Shown piece after piece: positions 6,969-15,504 of a DNA stretch of 64,000 nt. Both the position numbers and the translations under genes were made by a program. Below the pieces are notes generated by a model that was given only the letters and a program-made list of their open reading frames with translations, did no database searches and was not told where the DNA came from. Each line of letters begins with the position of its first letter. Position 1 is the first letter of the stretch. The DNA comes from Hydrogenophaga sp. (GTDB taxonomy: Bacteria; Pseudomonadota; Gammaproteobacteria; Burkholderiales; Burkholderiaceae_C): NCBI RefSeq assembly GCF_026125785.1, contig NZ_JAHCKL010000013.1, positions 43,543 through 107,542 of the forward strand, given 5' to 3'.

Positions 6969-8861
6969 ATGTCCTATCTCGTGCTCGCCCGCAAGTACCG
7001 CCCCAAGACCTTTGCCGAAATGGTGGGGCAGGCGCATGTGGTGCAGGCGCTTTCGAACGCGTTGACGTCCCAGCGGCTTCACCACGCGTACCTGTTCACC
7101 GGTACGCGCGGCGTGGGCAAGACCACGGTCTCGCGCATCCTGGCCAAGTCGCTCAATTGCGTGGGGCCGGACGGGCAGGGCGGCATCACCGCCGAGCCCT
7201 GCGGTGTCTGCCAGGCCTGCACCGACATCGACAGTGGGCGCTTCGTGGACTACACCGAGCTGGACGCCGCTTCCAACCGGGGTGTGGACGAGGTCCAGGC
7301 GCTGCTGGAGCAGGCGGTCTACAAGCCGGTGCAGGGGCGTTTCAAGGTCTTCATGATCGACGAAGTCCACATGCTGACCAACACGGCTTTCAACGCCATG
7401 CTGAAGACGCTGGAGGAGCCGCCCGAGTACCTGAAGTTCGTGCTGGCCACGACCGACCCGCAGAAGGTGCCGGTGACGGTGCTCTCCCGCTGCCTGCAGT
7501 TCAACTTGCGCCCCATGGCACCCGAGACGGTGCTGGAGCACCTGCAGCAGGTGCTGCAGGCCGAACAGGTGACGGCCGACGTGCAGGCTCTGCGGCTGCT
7601 GTCGCGCGCCGCGCGCGGCTCCATGCGCGACGCGCTTTCCCTCACCGACCAGGCGATTGCCTTTGGCGGTGGCCAGTTGCAGGAAGCGGCGGTGCGCCAG
7701 ATGCTGGGGGCGGTGGACCGCTCGTATGTGCTGCGCCTCATCGATGCGCTGGCGCGTGGCGACGGAGCCGATGTGGTGGATACGGCCGAGGCGTTGCGCG
7801 TCAACGGCCTGAGCGCGGCGTCCACCCTGGAGGAAATGACCGGTGTGTTGCAGCGCATGGCGGTGCTGCAGGCCGTGCCTGGGCGTGCGCCAGCCGAAGA
7901 CCATGACGACCCGGACGAGCTGCGCATTGCCGAACTGGCCCAGGCGCTGCCGGCCGACGAGACGCAACTGCTCTACAGCCTGTGCCTGCATGGCCGTGCG
8001 GAGCTGGGCCTCGCGCCCGACGAGTACGCCGCCTTGACCATGGTGCTGCTGCGCTTGCTGGCCTTCAAGCCCGGTGGGTCGGCCGCGGCGGCCCCGGCGG
8101 AAAAAAAAACACTGAAAACGGCTGAAACGCCGCCCGTGGTGGCGGCTGCTCCGGCGGTGGCGCCTGCGGCGCCGGTGCCGGTGCCGATGCCGGTGGTGGC
8201 CCGGCCGCCTGCCGTGGTGCCCGTGCCGCCTACGCGCGCCGTGCCGGTCGTGAGCACACCACCCCGCGCCGCCGAGCCCGCACCACCGGCCGAACTGGAC
8301 GAGGCCCCCTGGCCTGACGACGATGGCCCACCCTGGGAGGAAGCCAGCCCGGCGCCGCGCCGCGTGGTGGCCGTGCCTGTGCGCGATGCCGGCGACCCCG
8401 GGCCGCTGGACCAGCCGCAACCGCGCGCCGAGCGCGGTGCGCTGGCCTTGCTGCCGGCGGCCCCTGGCGGCAGCGTGGAGGGGGATTTCTGGTTCGAGAC
8501 GGTGATGCAACTGGTCAAGGCCGAAGCAATTACCGCGCTGGTGCGCGAACTCGGGCTGCAGTCGCAGCTCGTGGCGCGTGACGAGGGCCAGTGGCTGCTG
8601 CGCGTGGAGCGCGAATCGCTCAACCAGGGCAATGGCCGCGAACGGCTGGCGAACGCCCTCAAGACCCTGGGCCACGAGGTGCGTCTGGCGGTGGAGATCG
8701 GGACCGTCACCGACTCACCTGCGCGCCGTCTGGCCTACGAGGCCCAGCGGCGTCAGCAGGAAGCCGAGGCCGTGATCCTGGGCGACCCGTTCGTGCAGGC
8801 GATGATGCGCGACTTTGGCGGCAAAATCGTGCCCGGCACGCTCAAGGCCAGCAGCGTCTGA
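6969..8861 (+). CDS. dnaX: DNA polymerase III subunits tau and gamma
   Basis: Clamp-loader ATPase of the replicative polymerase; the full 630-residue product is tau. It shows the Walker [10 protein letters not shown] at about residues 45-53, a zinc site formed by C64, C78, C81 and C84, Walker [10 protein letters not shown] and the sensor region [13 protein letters not shown]. Residues from about 360 to 515 form a Pro/Ala-rich linker, followed by the tau-specific C-terminal domain that contacts polymerase alpha and DnaB. A run of nine A residues at codons 378-380 sits just after the clamp-loader core, and slipping in either direction meets a stop within 15 bases, which would give a gamma-like short product. 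Start at 6969 ([12 protein letters not shown]) agrees with the family. dnaX-ebfC-recR run in the usual order. Confidence 0.97.
   Translation: MSYLVLARKYRPKTFAEMVGQAHVVQALSNALTSQRLHHAYLFTGTRGVGKTTVSRILAKSLNCVGPDGQGGITAEPCGVCQACTDIDSGRFVDYTELDAASNRGVDEVQALLEQAVYKPVQGRFKVFMIDEVHMLTNTAFNAMLKTLEEPPEYLKFVLATTDPQKVPVTVLSRCLQFNLRPMAPETVLEHLQQVLQAEQVTADVQALRLLSRAARGSMRDALSLTDQAIAFGGGQLQEAAVRQMLGAVDRSYVLRLIDALARGDGADVVDTAEALRVNGLSAASTLEEMTGVLQRMAVLQAVPGRAPAEDHDDPDELRIAELAQALPADETQLLYSLCLHGRAELGLAPDEYAALTMVLLRLLAFKPGGSAAAAPAEKKTLKTAETPPVVAAAPAVAPAAPVPVPMPVVARPPAVVPVPPTRAVPVVSTPPRAAEPAPPAELDEAPWPDDDGPPWEEASPAPRRVVAVPVRDAGDPGPLDQPQPRAERGALALLPAAPGGSVEGDFWFETVMQLVKAEAITALVRELGLQSQLVARDEGQWLLRVERESLNQGNGRERLANALKTLGHEVRLAVEIGTVTDSPARRLAYEAQRRQQEAEAVILGDPFVQAMMRDFGGKIVPGTLKASSV
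8100..8146 (+). promoter_or_regulatory. dnaX slippery A run with downstream hairpin
   Basis: Nine A residues (8101-8109) are read in frame as GAA AAA AAA ACA. In the -1 frame translation stops at TGA 8123-8125, in the +1 frame at TGA 8113-8115. A GC hairpin GCCGCC-CGTGGT-GGCGGC (8129-8146) follows 20 bases later. Similar A runs in Thermus (transcriptional slippage) and in E. coli (ribosomal frameshifting) make the gamma subunit; the hairpin here is further away than in E. coli, which favours transcriptional slippage. Confidence 0.6.
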
Positions 8862-8908
8862 GGCGCGCTGGCCATTTCTCTCTCATTCAGACAGACACAA
8901 GGAAGACC

Positions 8909-9241
8909 ATGTTCAACAAAGGACAACTCGCCGGCCTCATGAAGCAGGCCCAGGCGATGCAGGACAACCTCAAGAAGGCGCAAGAAGAACTGGCGAACAT
9001 CGAAGTGACGGGCGAGTCCGGCGCGGGTCTGGTGAAGGTGGTCATGACCTGCAAGCACGACGTCAAGCGCGTGACCATCGATCCCAGTCTTCTGGCCGAT
9101 GACAAGGACATGCTCGAAGACCTGGTGGCCGCGGCCTTCAACGCCGCCGTGCGCAAGGCAGAAGAAACCTCCAACGAAAAGATGGGCAAGATCACCGCCG
9201 GCATGCCGGGCCTGCCTGGCGGCATGAAGTTCCCGTTCTGA
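8909..9241 (+). CDS. ebfC: YbaB/EbfC family nucleoid-associated protein
   Basis: A 110-residue small DNA-binding protein ([17 protein letters not shown] start is typical) that forms tweezer-like dimers on DNA. The first third is a helix rich in K, Q and M, the centre has the sheet ending VTIDPSLL, and the C terminus is the glycine/methionine-rich [13 protein letters not shown] tail seen throughout the family. An AAGGAAGA ribosome site lies just before the ATG. It sits between dnaX and recR, its almost universal position, probably in one operon. Confidence 0.95.
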   Translation: MFNKGQLAGLMKQAQAMQDNLKKAQEELANIEVTGESGAGLVKVVMTCKHDVKRVTIDPSLLADDKDMLEDLVAAAFNAAVRKAEETSNEKMGKITAGMPGLPGGMKFPF

Positions 9242-9263
9242 GCACGTCCGCCGCCTGCTCGCC

Positions 9264-9869
9264 ATGGCCGACAACCATTCGCTGGAGGTGCTCGTGCAGG
9301 CGCTTCGCCGCCTGCCGGGTGTGGGGGTGAAGTCGGCGCAACGCATGGCTTTTCATTTGCTGCAGCACGACCGGCAGGGCGCCCAGCAACTGGCGCGTGC
9401 GCTGGACCACGCCGTGACCACGGTGAAGCATTGCGCGCTCTGCCACACCTTCACGGAAGACGAGGTCTGCGCCACCTGCCGCGACCCGCGGCGTGACCAC
9501 GGGCAGCTGTGCGTGGTGGAGACGCCGGCAGACCAGGCGGCGATGGAACGCACCGGGGCCTACAAGGGGCTGTACTTCGTGCTCATGGGCAAGCTCAGTC
9601 CGCTCGATGACGTGGGCCCGCGCGACATCGGATTGCAGAAACTTTTCGACCGCGTCGCGGGCACCGTGCCCGAGGAGCCCGCCGTGCGCGAGCTGATTCT
9701 GGCGACCAACTTCACCGCCGAAGGCGAGACCACGGCCCACCTGATCGCGCAGGCGCTCAAGGGCAGTGGCGTGCAGGTGACGCGGCTGGCGCGGGGGGTG
9801 CCGGTGGGCAGTGAGCTGGAGTACGTGGACCTGGGCACCATTGCCCATGCACTGGTGGACCGGCGCTGA
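9264..9869 (+). CDS. recR: Recombination mediator RecR
   Basis: Works with RecO/RecF to load RecA on SSB-coated gaps. The 201-residue protein has the N-terminal helix-hairpin-helix ([18 protein letters not shown]), a four-cysteine zinc finger ([16 protein letters not shown]), then a Toprim domain starting at [14 protein letters not shown] and the conserved GELEYVD-like end (here [16 protein letters not shown]). Length and domain order match the family. It follows ebfC by 22 bases. Confidence 0.97.
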   Translation: MADNHSLEVLVQALRRLPGVGVKSAQRMAFHLLQHDRQGAQQLARALDHAVTTVKHCALCHTFTEDEVCATCRDPRRDHGQLCVVETPADQAAMERTGAYKGLYFVLMGKLSPLDDVGPRDIGLQKLFDRVAGTVPEEPAVRELILATNFTAEGETTAHLIAQALKGSGVQVTRLARGVPVGSELEYVDLGTIAHALVDRR

Positions 9870-9891
9870 GCGGTCCGCGAGGAAGGAACCC

Positions 9892-10296
9892 ATGAAGATC
9901 GCTGGATTGACGGTGGCCTACTGGTCGGTGCTGGTGGCGGCCCTGCTGCCCTTGGTGTGTGGCTGGCTGGCCAAGTCGGGCGCTTTGGGCAAGCCGCGGC
10001 GCGAGGGCGGGTTCGACAACCACGATCCGCGTGCCTGGATGTCGCGCCAGACCGGTTGGCGCGCACGCGCCAACGCCGCGCAGGCCAACAGCTTCGAGGC
10101 GTTGCCCTTCTTCATCGGCGCGGTGGTCATCGCGCACCAACTGGGCGCCACGCAGATCCGTGTGGACGTGCTGGCCTTCGTGTTCGTCGTGCTGCGCCTG
10201 CTCTACATCATGATGTACGTGGCCGACATGGCCACTGCGCGCAGCCTCATCTGGGCGCTGGCGTTTCTGGTGAACGTTGCCATTCTTTTTGCCTGA
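9892..10296 (+). CDS. MAPEG family integral membrane protein
   Basis: A 134-residue protein with four hydrophobic segments (about 4-26, 68-84, 89-105, 114-133). The segment between them has the MAPEG pattern of bacterial members: FDNHDPRAW, RANAAQANSFEALPFF and VLRLLYIMMYVAD. Eukaryotic relatives are membrane glutathione transferases or eicosanoid enzymes, but the bacterial function is unknown. It follows recR by 22 bases and has its own GGAAGGAA ribosome site, so it is likely the last gene of the dnaX operon. A weak hairpin (CCCG/CGGG, then CTTTTT) lies just after the stop. Confidence 0.85.
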   Translation: MKIAGLTVAYWSVLVAALLPLVCGWLAKSGALGKPRREGGFDNHDPRAWMSRQTGWRARANAAQANSFEALPFFIGAVVIAHQLGATQIRVDVLAFVFVVLRLLYIMMYVADMATARSLIWALAFLVNVAILFA

Positions 10297-10452
10297 AACC
10301 CGCCGAAACGGGCAAGGTCTTTTTGTTACATCGGCGCGTGCTTTTGGGCTCGGTACAAACCCGGTCGGGAATGGTCCCGATGCGGAACTCGCGCCCCGCC
10401 TCTAGTCTCAAGACCCGATATACGCAGCTTATCCAGAGAGGAATGCCGGGTC

Positions 10453-11505
10453 ATGTGGAGTCGCCGACATTGGGGTCGAGCCTTTGCGCTGGGGGCCTTG
10501 GCCACCGCGCTGCCGCCCCTGCGTGCGCAAGGCGCCTCTGCCCCGGCTGCGCGGGTCGCCGCCGCACGCCAGGTGATCGCGGCCTATGACCGCGCCTCGT
10601 TCTGCTACCTGCCACTGACCATTGCGGAGCGGCTGGGCTTCTTTGCGCAGGAAGGGCTGGACGTGGATGTGCGCGAGTTCGCCGACGCCCAGCAAGCCAC
10701 GCAGGCGGTGCTGGGTGGAGCGGCTCAGGTGCTCTCTGCCTCCTACAGCTCCGCCATCAGCTTGCAGGCCCGGGGGCAGAGCTTCCAGTCCTTCGTGCTG
10801 CAGGGTCGGGCACCGCAGGTGGTGCTGGGCATCTCGATCAAGACCATGGGGCATTTCCGCGAACTGGCCGACCTGCGCGGGCGGCGCGTGGGCGTGGTCG
10901 CCGACGGCTCGGCCTCGCACCGCGTGGCCAGCCTCGTGTTGGGCAAGGCCGGCTTGCGGCCTGGTGAGGTGCAGTACGTGGCCCAGCCATCGCCGGCTCT
11001 GGCCCTGCAGGCCTTTCGGCGGGGCCAACTGGATGCCATCAGCTACACCGATCCGACTGTGACCGAGCTGGAGCAGGGGGGCGAATTGCGGGTGGTGGTC
11101 GACACGCGCAGCACGCGCGGCACGGCCGAGGTTTTCGGTGGGCCCATGCCTTCGGGCTGCCTGTGTGCGCCGGTCGAGTTCCTGACCCAGCAACCCAAGG
11201 TCAGCCAGGCCATGGCCGATGCCCTGGTGCACGCGTTGAAGTGGCTACAGACAGCAGGTCCGTCGGATCTGATCAAGGCGGTGCCCGAGCGCTACTTCCA
11301 CGGAGACCGTGCGCTCTACCTCGCAGCGTTTGCGCGCGTGCGTGAGGCCTGGACGGTGGACGGTCTCATGCCCGAGGCCGGTCCTGCCACCGCAGCGCGC
11401 ATGCTGGCACTGTTCGAGGAGCCCGAGTCGGTGCGGCGCGTGGACCTCGCGCGCACCTTCACCAATGACTTCGCCCGCAAAGCCAAGGCGCGCTTCAGGG
11501 CCTGA
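10453..11505 (+). CDS. Periplasmic ABC substrate-binding protein, NMT1/SsuA-like
   Basis: A 350-residue periplasmic binding protein with a cleavable signal (RRHWGRAFALGALATALPPLRAQG). The body has the SsuA/TauA/THI5-like opening YLPLTIAERLGFFAQEGLDVDV, the GGAAQVLSASYSS hinge area and the DLRGRRVGVVADGSASH motif, as in receptors for nitrate, sulfonates or pyrimidine precursors. No permease or ATPase gene is adjacent, so it is an orphan receptor whose ligand cannot be read from context. The twin arginines in the signal could allow Tat export, but the motif is incomplete. It is convergent with mltD and ends 24 bases from it. Confidence 0.8.
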   Translation: MWSRRHWGRAFALGALATALPPLRAQGASAPAARVAAARQVIAAYDRASFCYLPLTIAERLGFFAQEGLDVDVREFADAQQATQAVLGGAAQVLSASYSSAISLQARGQSFQSFVLQGRAPQVVLGISIKTMGHFRELADLRGRRVGVVADGSASHRVASLVLGKAGLRPGEVQYVAQPSPALALQAFRRGQLDAISYTDPTVTELEQGGELRVVVDTRSTRGTAEVFGGPMPSGCLCAPVEFLTQQPKVSQAMADALVHALKWLQTAGPSDLIKAVPERYFHGDRALYLAAFARVREAWTVDGLMPEAGPATAARMLALFEEPESVRRVDLARTFTNDFARKAKARFRA

Positions 11506-11529
11506 CCAGCCCTGAAGCCTGTGGCTGTT

Positions 11530-13167
11530 TCAGGGCTTGCGCTCTGGCTTGGTGCTGGAGGCGACGCGCGTCTTGCTGTTGCTGTGGCCGCTGCTGCTGG
11601 CCTTGGTCTTGCCCTTGGCGGTCTTGCTGGCCACGGTGGTGGTGGCCTGGGTCTTGCCTTTGCTGGCCGAGGCCTTGGCGGTGGACGTCCGCTGGGCGGG
11701 TGCCTTCTTGGCGGCACTGGCCACCGCGGCCCGCTTGGGCAACAGGAGGGTGATGCGCTGACCCGCCTTGAGCGGGGCATTGACGGCGAGCTTGTTCCAT
11801 TCGGCCGCGCTGACCGGGCTCACGCCGTGCCGACGCGCCAGGCGCGCAAGGTTTTCGCCCTGGCGCGCGCGCACCGTGGTGCGCGTGAGCACGATCTCTG
11901 GCTGCAGGCTGAGGCTGGCGTTGTCGGCCACGTGCACCGGCACGTCGCCATGGTGGCGGTCCGAGCGCGGTACCAGCAGGCTGGAGCCCGCGCGCACCTG
12001 CATGCGCGGCGGGATGTTGTTCACGCGGCGCAGCTCGGCTTCGGTCATGCCGGTGCGCGCGGCCGCCTGCGCCACGGTCATGGTGCTGGGCACCACCCAT
12101 GCGGTCCAACTGGCCAGGGGACCGGCGTAGCTCTGCAGGTGGTCCTCGAAGATCACCGCGTTGTCCCAGGGCAGCAGGATGTTGGGCGTGCCCGCCGCCA
12201 TCACCATGGGTTGCTTGAGCGAGGGGTTGAGCACGCGGAAATCGGCCTCGCTGATGCCCGCCAGCCTGGCGATGACGGCCACGTCCATGTCGCGCCTGAT
12301 CGTGACGGTGTCAAAGAAGGGGTGGTTGCCGATCAAGGGCAGGGTGGTGTTGTAGGCCTCGGGCCGGGCGATGATGTTCTTGACCGCCTGCAGCTTGGGC
12401 ACATAGAGGCGGGTTTCTGCGGGCATGGCCAGATCGGTGTAGCCGGTGGGCTCGCCCTGGCGCTGGTTGCGGGTGATGGCGCGGTTCACATTGCCCTGTC
12501 CCCAGTTGTAGGCGGCCAGCGCGAGGTGCCAGTCGCCAAAGCGGGCGTAGAGCTGTTGCAGGTAGTCCAACGCGGCGCGGGTGGAGGCCAGCACGTCGCG
12601 CCGGTCGTCCCGGAACACGTTCTGCTTGAGGTCGAACGACTCGCCGGTGGCCGGCATGAACTGCCACATGCCGGCGGCACGCGCGCTGGAGACCGCCTGC
12701 GGATTGAACGCGCTCTCGATGAAGGGCAGCAGGGCCAGCTCCATGGGCAGGTTGCGGCGCTCGATCTCTTCGACGATGTGGAACAGGTAGCGGCTGGAGC
12801 GCTCGGTCATGCGCTGGATGTAGTCCGGCCGCGTGGCATACCACTGTTCGCGGTCGCGCACGAGGTCACCCTGCAGGTCGGGCATGGCGAAACCGCGGCG
12901 GATGCGGTCCCAGAGATCCGCGGGGGCGGCGAGGCTGGCCACGGCGGGAGGGCGGGTCTCGGCGGTGCCGATGGAACTCAGCGGGGCCTGAGGATAGACC
13001 GGCAGCGAGGGGGTCGAAGATGCGGCGGGGGCGCTTTGAGGTGCGGGGGTGGATGCGGGTGCGGACGGCGGCAGCGAGGTGGCGCAGCCCGAGAGCACCA
13101 GCAGGAGTGCGATGCCGGCGCTCAGCAGCCAGCGGGATGGGGTCCTGGCAGGCGGGGAAAGGGTCAT
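11530..13167 (-). CDS. mltD: Membrane-bound lytic murein transglycosylase D
   Basis: A 545-residue lipoprotein that cleaves glycan strands to 1,6-anhydro ends. The N terminus is a lipoprotein signal (LLSAGIALLLVLSGC, lipobox LSGC). The SLT domain carries the catalytic glutamate in ESAFNPQAVSSARAAGMWQF and the MPATG motif. Two LysM-like peptidoglycan-binding segments follow (around WTAWVVPSTMTVAQAAARTG and ARQGENLARLARRHG), and the tail is a basic Ala/Lys/Ser-rich stretch. Start at 13167 is chosen because it gives the lipoprotein signal and because it overlaps the gloB stop (TGATG), so translation is coupled to gloB. Confidence 0.93.
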   Translation of the reverse strand: MTLSPPARTPSRWLLSAGIALLLVLSGCATSLPPSAPASTPAPQSAPAASSTPSLPVYPQAPLSSIGTAETRPPAVASLAAPADLWDRIRRGFAMPDLQGDLVRDREQWYATRPDYIQRMTERSSRYLFHIVEEIERRNLPMELALLPFIESAFNPQAVSSARAAGMWQFMPATGESFDLKQNVFRDDRRDVLASTRAALDYLQQLYARFGDWHLALAAYNWGQGNVNRAITRNQRQGEPTGYTDLAMPAETRLYVPKLQAVKNIIARPEAYNTTLPLIGNHPFFDTVTIRRDMDVAVIARLAGISEADFRVLNPSLKQPMVMAAGTPNILLPWDNAVIFEDHLQSYAGPLASWTAWVVPSTMTVAQAAARTGMTEAELRRVNNIPPRMQVRAGSSLLVPRSDRHHGDVPVHVADNASLSLQPEIVLTRTTVRARQGENLARLARRHGVSPVSAAEWNKLAVNAPLKAGQRITLLLPKRAAVASAAKKAPAQRTSTAKASASKGKTQATTTVASKTAKGKTKASSSGHSNSKTRVASSTKPERKP

Positions 13168-13937
13168 CAAAATACGTTCTTCCATTCCCGGAGCGTGGCG
13201 AACACGCTCACGGCATCGGTGGGTTGGCCCGGCGCATGGGCCTGGGCGGACCGCACCACCTCGGCCTGCGTTGCCCGCAGAAAGGGGTTGATGCGTTTTT
13301 CCAGGCCGATGGAGCTGGGCAGAGTGGGAAAGTTCTGCGCGCGCAGGGCTTCACAGCTGCGCTGGTAGGCCGCGAGGTCGGCGTTGTGCGGTTCGACCGC
13401 TCGCGCGAAGCGCAGGTTGGACAGCGTGTACTCGTGCGTGCAGCAGACGCGCGTGTCGTCTGGCAGCGTGGCCAGGCGGGAGAGTGAATCCAGCATCTGG
13501 GCGGGCGTGCCTTCGAACAGCCGGCCGCAGCCGCCCGAGAACAGGGTGTCGCCACAGAACAGCAGTGGCGCGCCTTCGGCGTGTGCCGCGTAGTAGGCGA
13601 TATGCCCGGCGGTATGGCCGGGCACATCGATCACTTCGAAGCGCAGGCCCATGGCGTTCACCTCGTCGCCACCGCCCACGCGGCGCAGCGGCTCGGGCAT
13701 GCGCTCGCGCGCCGGCCCTGTCACCTGGGCGCCCGTGGCCTCGCGCAGCGCGGCCACGCCGCCGGTGTGGTCCGGGTGGTGGTGGGTGATGAGGATGGTT
13801 TCCAGCCGCAGGTTCTGGCGCCGCAGCCAGGCGACCACACCCTCTGACTCGCCCGGATCGACCACCAGCGCCCGTTCACCATCGTGCAAGGCCCAGATGT
13901 AGTTGTCGCTGAAGGCGGGAATGGGGGTGAGGTGCAT
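13167..13937 (-). CDS. gloB: Hydroxyacylglutathione hydrolase (glyoxalase II)
   Basis: Hydrolyses S-D-lactoylglutathione in methylglyoxal detoxification. The 256-residue protein has the metallo-beta-lactamase THHHPDHTGG metal site, the bridging-ligand segment FCGDTLFSGGCGRLFEG, the distal histidine in CCTHEYTLSNLRFA and the C-terminal glutathione-binding part. Start MHLTPIPAFSDNYIW is the family norm. Its stop is coupled to mltD, a pairing also known from other proteobacteria; it is divergent from the methyltransferase gene. Confidence 0.95.
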   Translation of the reverse strand: MHLTPIPAFSDNYIWALHDGERALVVDPGESEGVVAWLRRQNLRLETILITHHHPDHTGGVAALREATGAQVTGPARERMPEPLRRVGGGDEVNAMGLRFEVIDVPGHTAGHIAYYAAHAEGAPLLFCGDTLFSGGCGRLFEGTPAQMLDSLSRLATLPDDTRVCCTHEYTLSNLRFARAVEPHNADLAAYQRSCEALRAQNFPTLPSSIGLEKRINPFLRATQAEVVRSAQAHAPGQPTDAVSVFATLREWKNVF

Positions 13938-14045
13938 CGGCTGGCGCTGGATTTCGGGTGGGGGCGTGTAGAGTGCGGGCTGGCCGTTGCGGCGTCCCGC
14001 AGTGTCGCAGACTTCGGGCCGGGCGCGCGCCCGGCTTTACACACC

Positions 14046-14831
14046 ATGACCGCAAAAATTATAGGGTTGACCGAGTGGTTCGGGACCGCGCCAGGCCGCT
14101 ACCTGCTGGACTGGGAGCAGACCCAATTCGACCAGGCCGCCGTCGACCTGTTTGGGTTCAATGCCTTGCAACTGGGACTGCCCGAGCTGGAAACGCTGCG
14201 CAGCAACCGCATGCCGCACCGCTGGCTGGCGGCGCCCGAGTTGCCGCTGGCCCCGGAATCCGAGCCCGCCCCGAGCCCGCGCGCAGCCCTGGTCACCGAC
14301 GCGGCCGCGCTGCCGTTTCCCGCGGCCAGCCTGGACCTGGTGGTGCTGCCCCACACCCTGGAGCTCAGCGCCGATCCCCATCAGGTGCTGCGCGAGGTGG
14401 AGCGCGTGCTGGTGCCCGAGGGGCGCGTGGTGGTGTCGGGTTTCAACCCGGCCAGCCTGTGGGGTTTTCGGCAGGCGCGCGGCCGCTTGTGCGCGCAGCT
14501 GGGCATTACCGCGCTGGGTGCGTCCAGTCTCTACCTGCCCGAAGCGGGCGAATTCATCGGCCCCTGGCGCCTGCGCGACTGGCTGCGGCTGCTCAGCTTC
14601 GAGGTGGAGGCCGACCGCTTCGGCTGTTACCGGCCGGCGGTGCGCAGCGAAAAATGGCTGCAGCGCTACGCCTGGCTGGACCGCGCCGGGGCCCGCTCCT
14701 GGCCGATCTTTGGCGCCGTGTATTTCATGGTGGCGGTCAAGCGCGTGCGCGGGATGCGTCTGCTGGGCCCGGCCTGGAAGCCCCGCCGGGCCGGCGCGGC
14801 GGCACCCGTGCAGGTGGCCAACCGCCGCTGA
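14046..14831 (+). CDS. Class I SAM-dependent methyltransferase domain protein
   Basis: A 261-residue protein of the type encoded between gloB and rnhA in many proteobacteria (YafS-like position). It lacks a textbook GxGxG motif I, but has the acidic post-motif region DAAALPFPAASLDLVVLPHTLE and the motif III strand EVERVLVPEGRVVVSGFNP typical of methyltransferase_11. The substrate is unknown. The start MTAKIIGLTEWFGTAPGRYL is chosen because residues from there are conserved in this family and the frame upstream overlaps gloB regulatory sequence. Confidence 0.8.
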   Translation: MTAKIIGLTEWFGTAPGRYLLDWEQTQFDQAAVDLFGFNALQLGLPELETLRSNRMPHRWLAAPELPLAPESEPAPSPRAALVTDAAALPFPAASLDLVVLPHTLELSADPHQVLREVERVLVPEGRVVVSGFNPASLWGFRQARGRLCAQLGITALGASSLYLPEAGEFIGPWRLRDWLRLLSFEVEADRFGCYRPAVRSEKWLQRYAWLDRAGARSWPIFGAVYFMVAVKRVRGMRLLGPAWKPRRAGAAAPVQVANRR

Positions 14832-14903
14832 GACGCCCGGCTGAGTCCGTTTGCGGGCTGCTTTACACCATCTTTACTTTTTGCATTTTTGAAGGAGCCT
14901 GGC

Positions 14904-15338
14904 TTGAAACATGTGGTGATCTACACCGACGGCGCGTGCAAGGGAAATCCTGGCCCTGGCGGCTGGGGTGCGTACCTGAAGTCCGACGGGCTGGAGAAGG
15001 AACTCTGGGGCGGCGAGCCCAGCACCACCAACAACCGCATGGAACTCACCGCCGTGATCGAAGCCTTGAGCGCCCTCAAGCGCCCGTGCCGGGTCTCGCT
15101 CTATCTGGACAGCGAGTACGTGCGCAAGGGCATCACCGAGTGGATTCACGGCTGGAAACGCAAGGGTTGGGTCACGGCGGCCAAACAGCCGGTCAAGAAC
15201 GCCGAGTTGTGGCAGAAGCTGGACGCGCTGGTGCACAGCGGCGTGCACCAGATCGAATGGCACTGGGTCAAGGGGCACGCAGGCAATGCCGGCAATGAGC
15301 GGGCCGATGCCCTGGCCAACCGCGGGGTGCCGAATTGA
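14904..15338 (+). CDS. rnhA: Ribonuclease HI
   Basis: Degrades the RNA strand of RNA-DNA hybrids. The 144-residue protein shows all four active-site acids: D in [15 protein letters not shown] in [11 protein letters not shown] in LYLDSEYV and D in [10 protein letters not shown]. The start is a TTG at 14904 with a GAAGGAG ribosome site 7 bases upstream; a longer frame would start at a TTG inside that site. Length matches the family (about 150). An AT-rich stretch (ACCATCTTTACTTTTTGCATTTTT) broken across 14868-14890 probably holds its promoter. Confidence 0.95.
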   Translation: MKHVVIYTDGACKGNPGPGGWGAYLKSDGLEKELWGGEPSTTNNRMELTAVIEALSALKRPCRVSLYLDSEYVRKGITEWIHGWKRKGWVTAAKQPVKNAELWQKLDALVHSGVHQIEWHWVKGHAGNAGNERADALANRGVPN

Positions 15339-15440
15339 CGACCGAGCGTTGGGGTGCCTGGGCCATGGACCCTCAGTGCGCTCGGAATGAGGAACTTCTC
15401 ACTGCCGCCGTGGCTCAGCACTGCTACATTTCGTTTCTTT

Positions 15441-15454
15441 GACGTGTCAACGTC
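15441..15454. promoter_or_regulatory. Short palindrome upstream of the RND efflux genes
   Basis: GACGT-GTCA-ACGTC, a perfect 5-bp inverted repeat 51 bases before the adaptor start. It could be a regulator site for the efflux operon; no regulator gene is adjacent. Confidence 0.25.
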
Positions 15455-15504
15455 CAGTTGGCTCGGTCGTTGGGTGTGCAATTTCCCCTGGGGCGTATTC
15501 ATTC

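Noticed and set aside
10297-10340. Strong terminator after the MAPEG gene
   Set aside because: The stem is only CCCG/CGGG and the T run is separated from it, so it was not listed as a feature.
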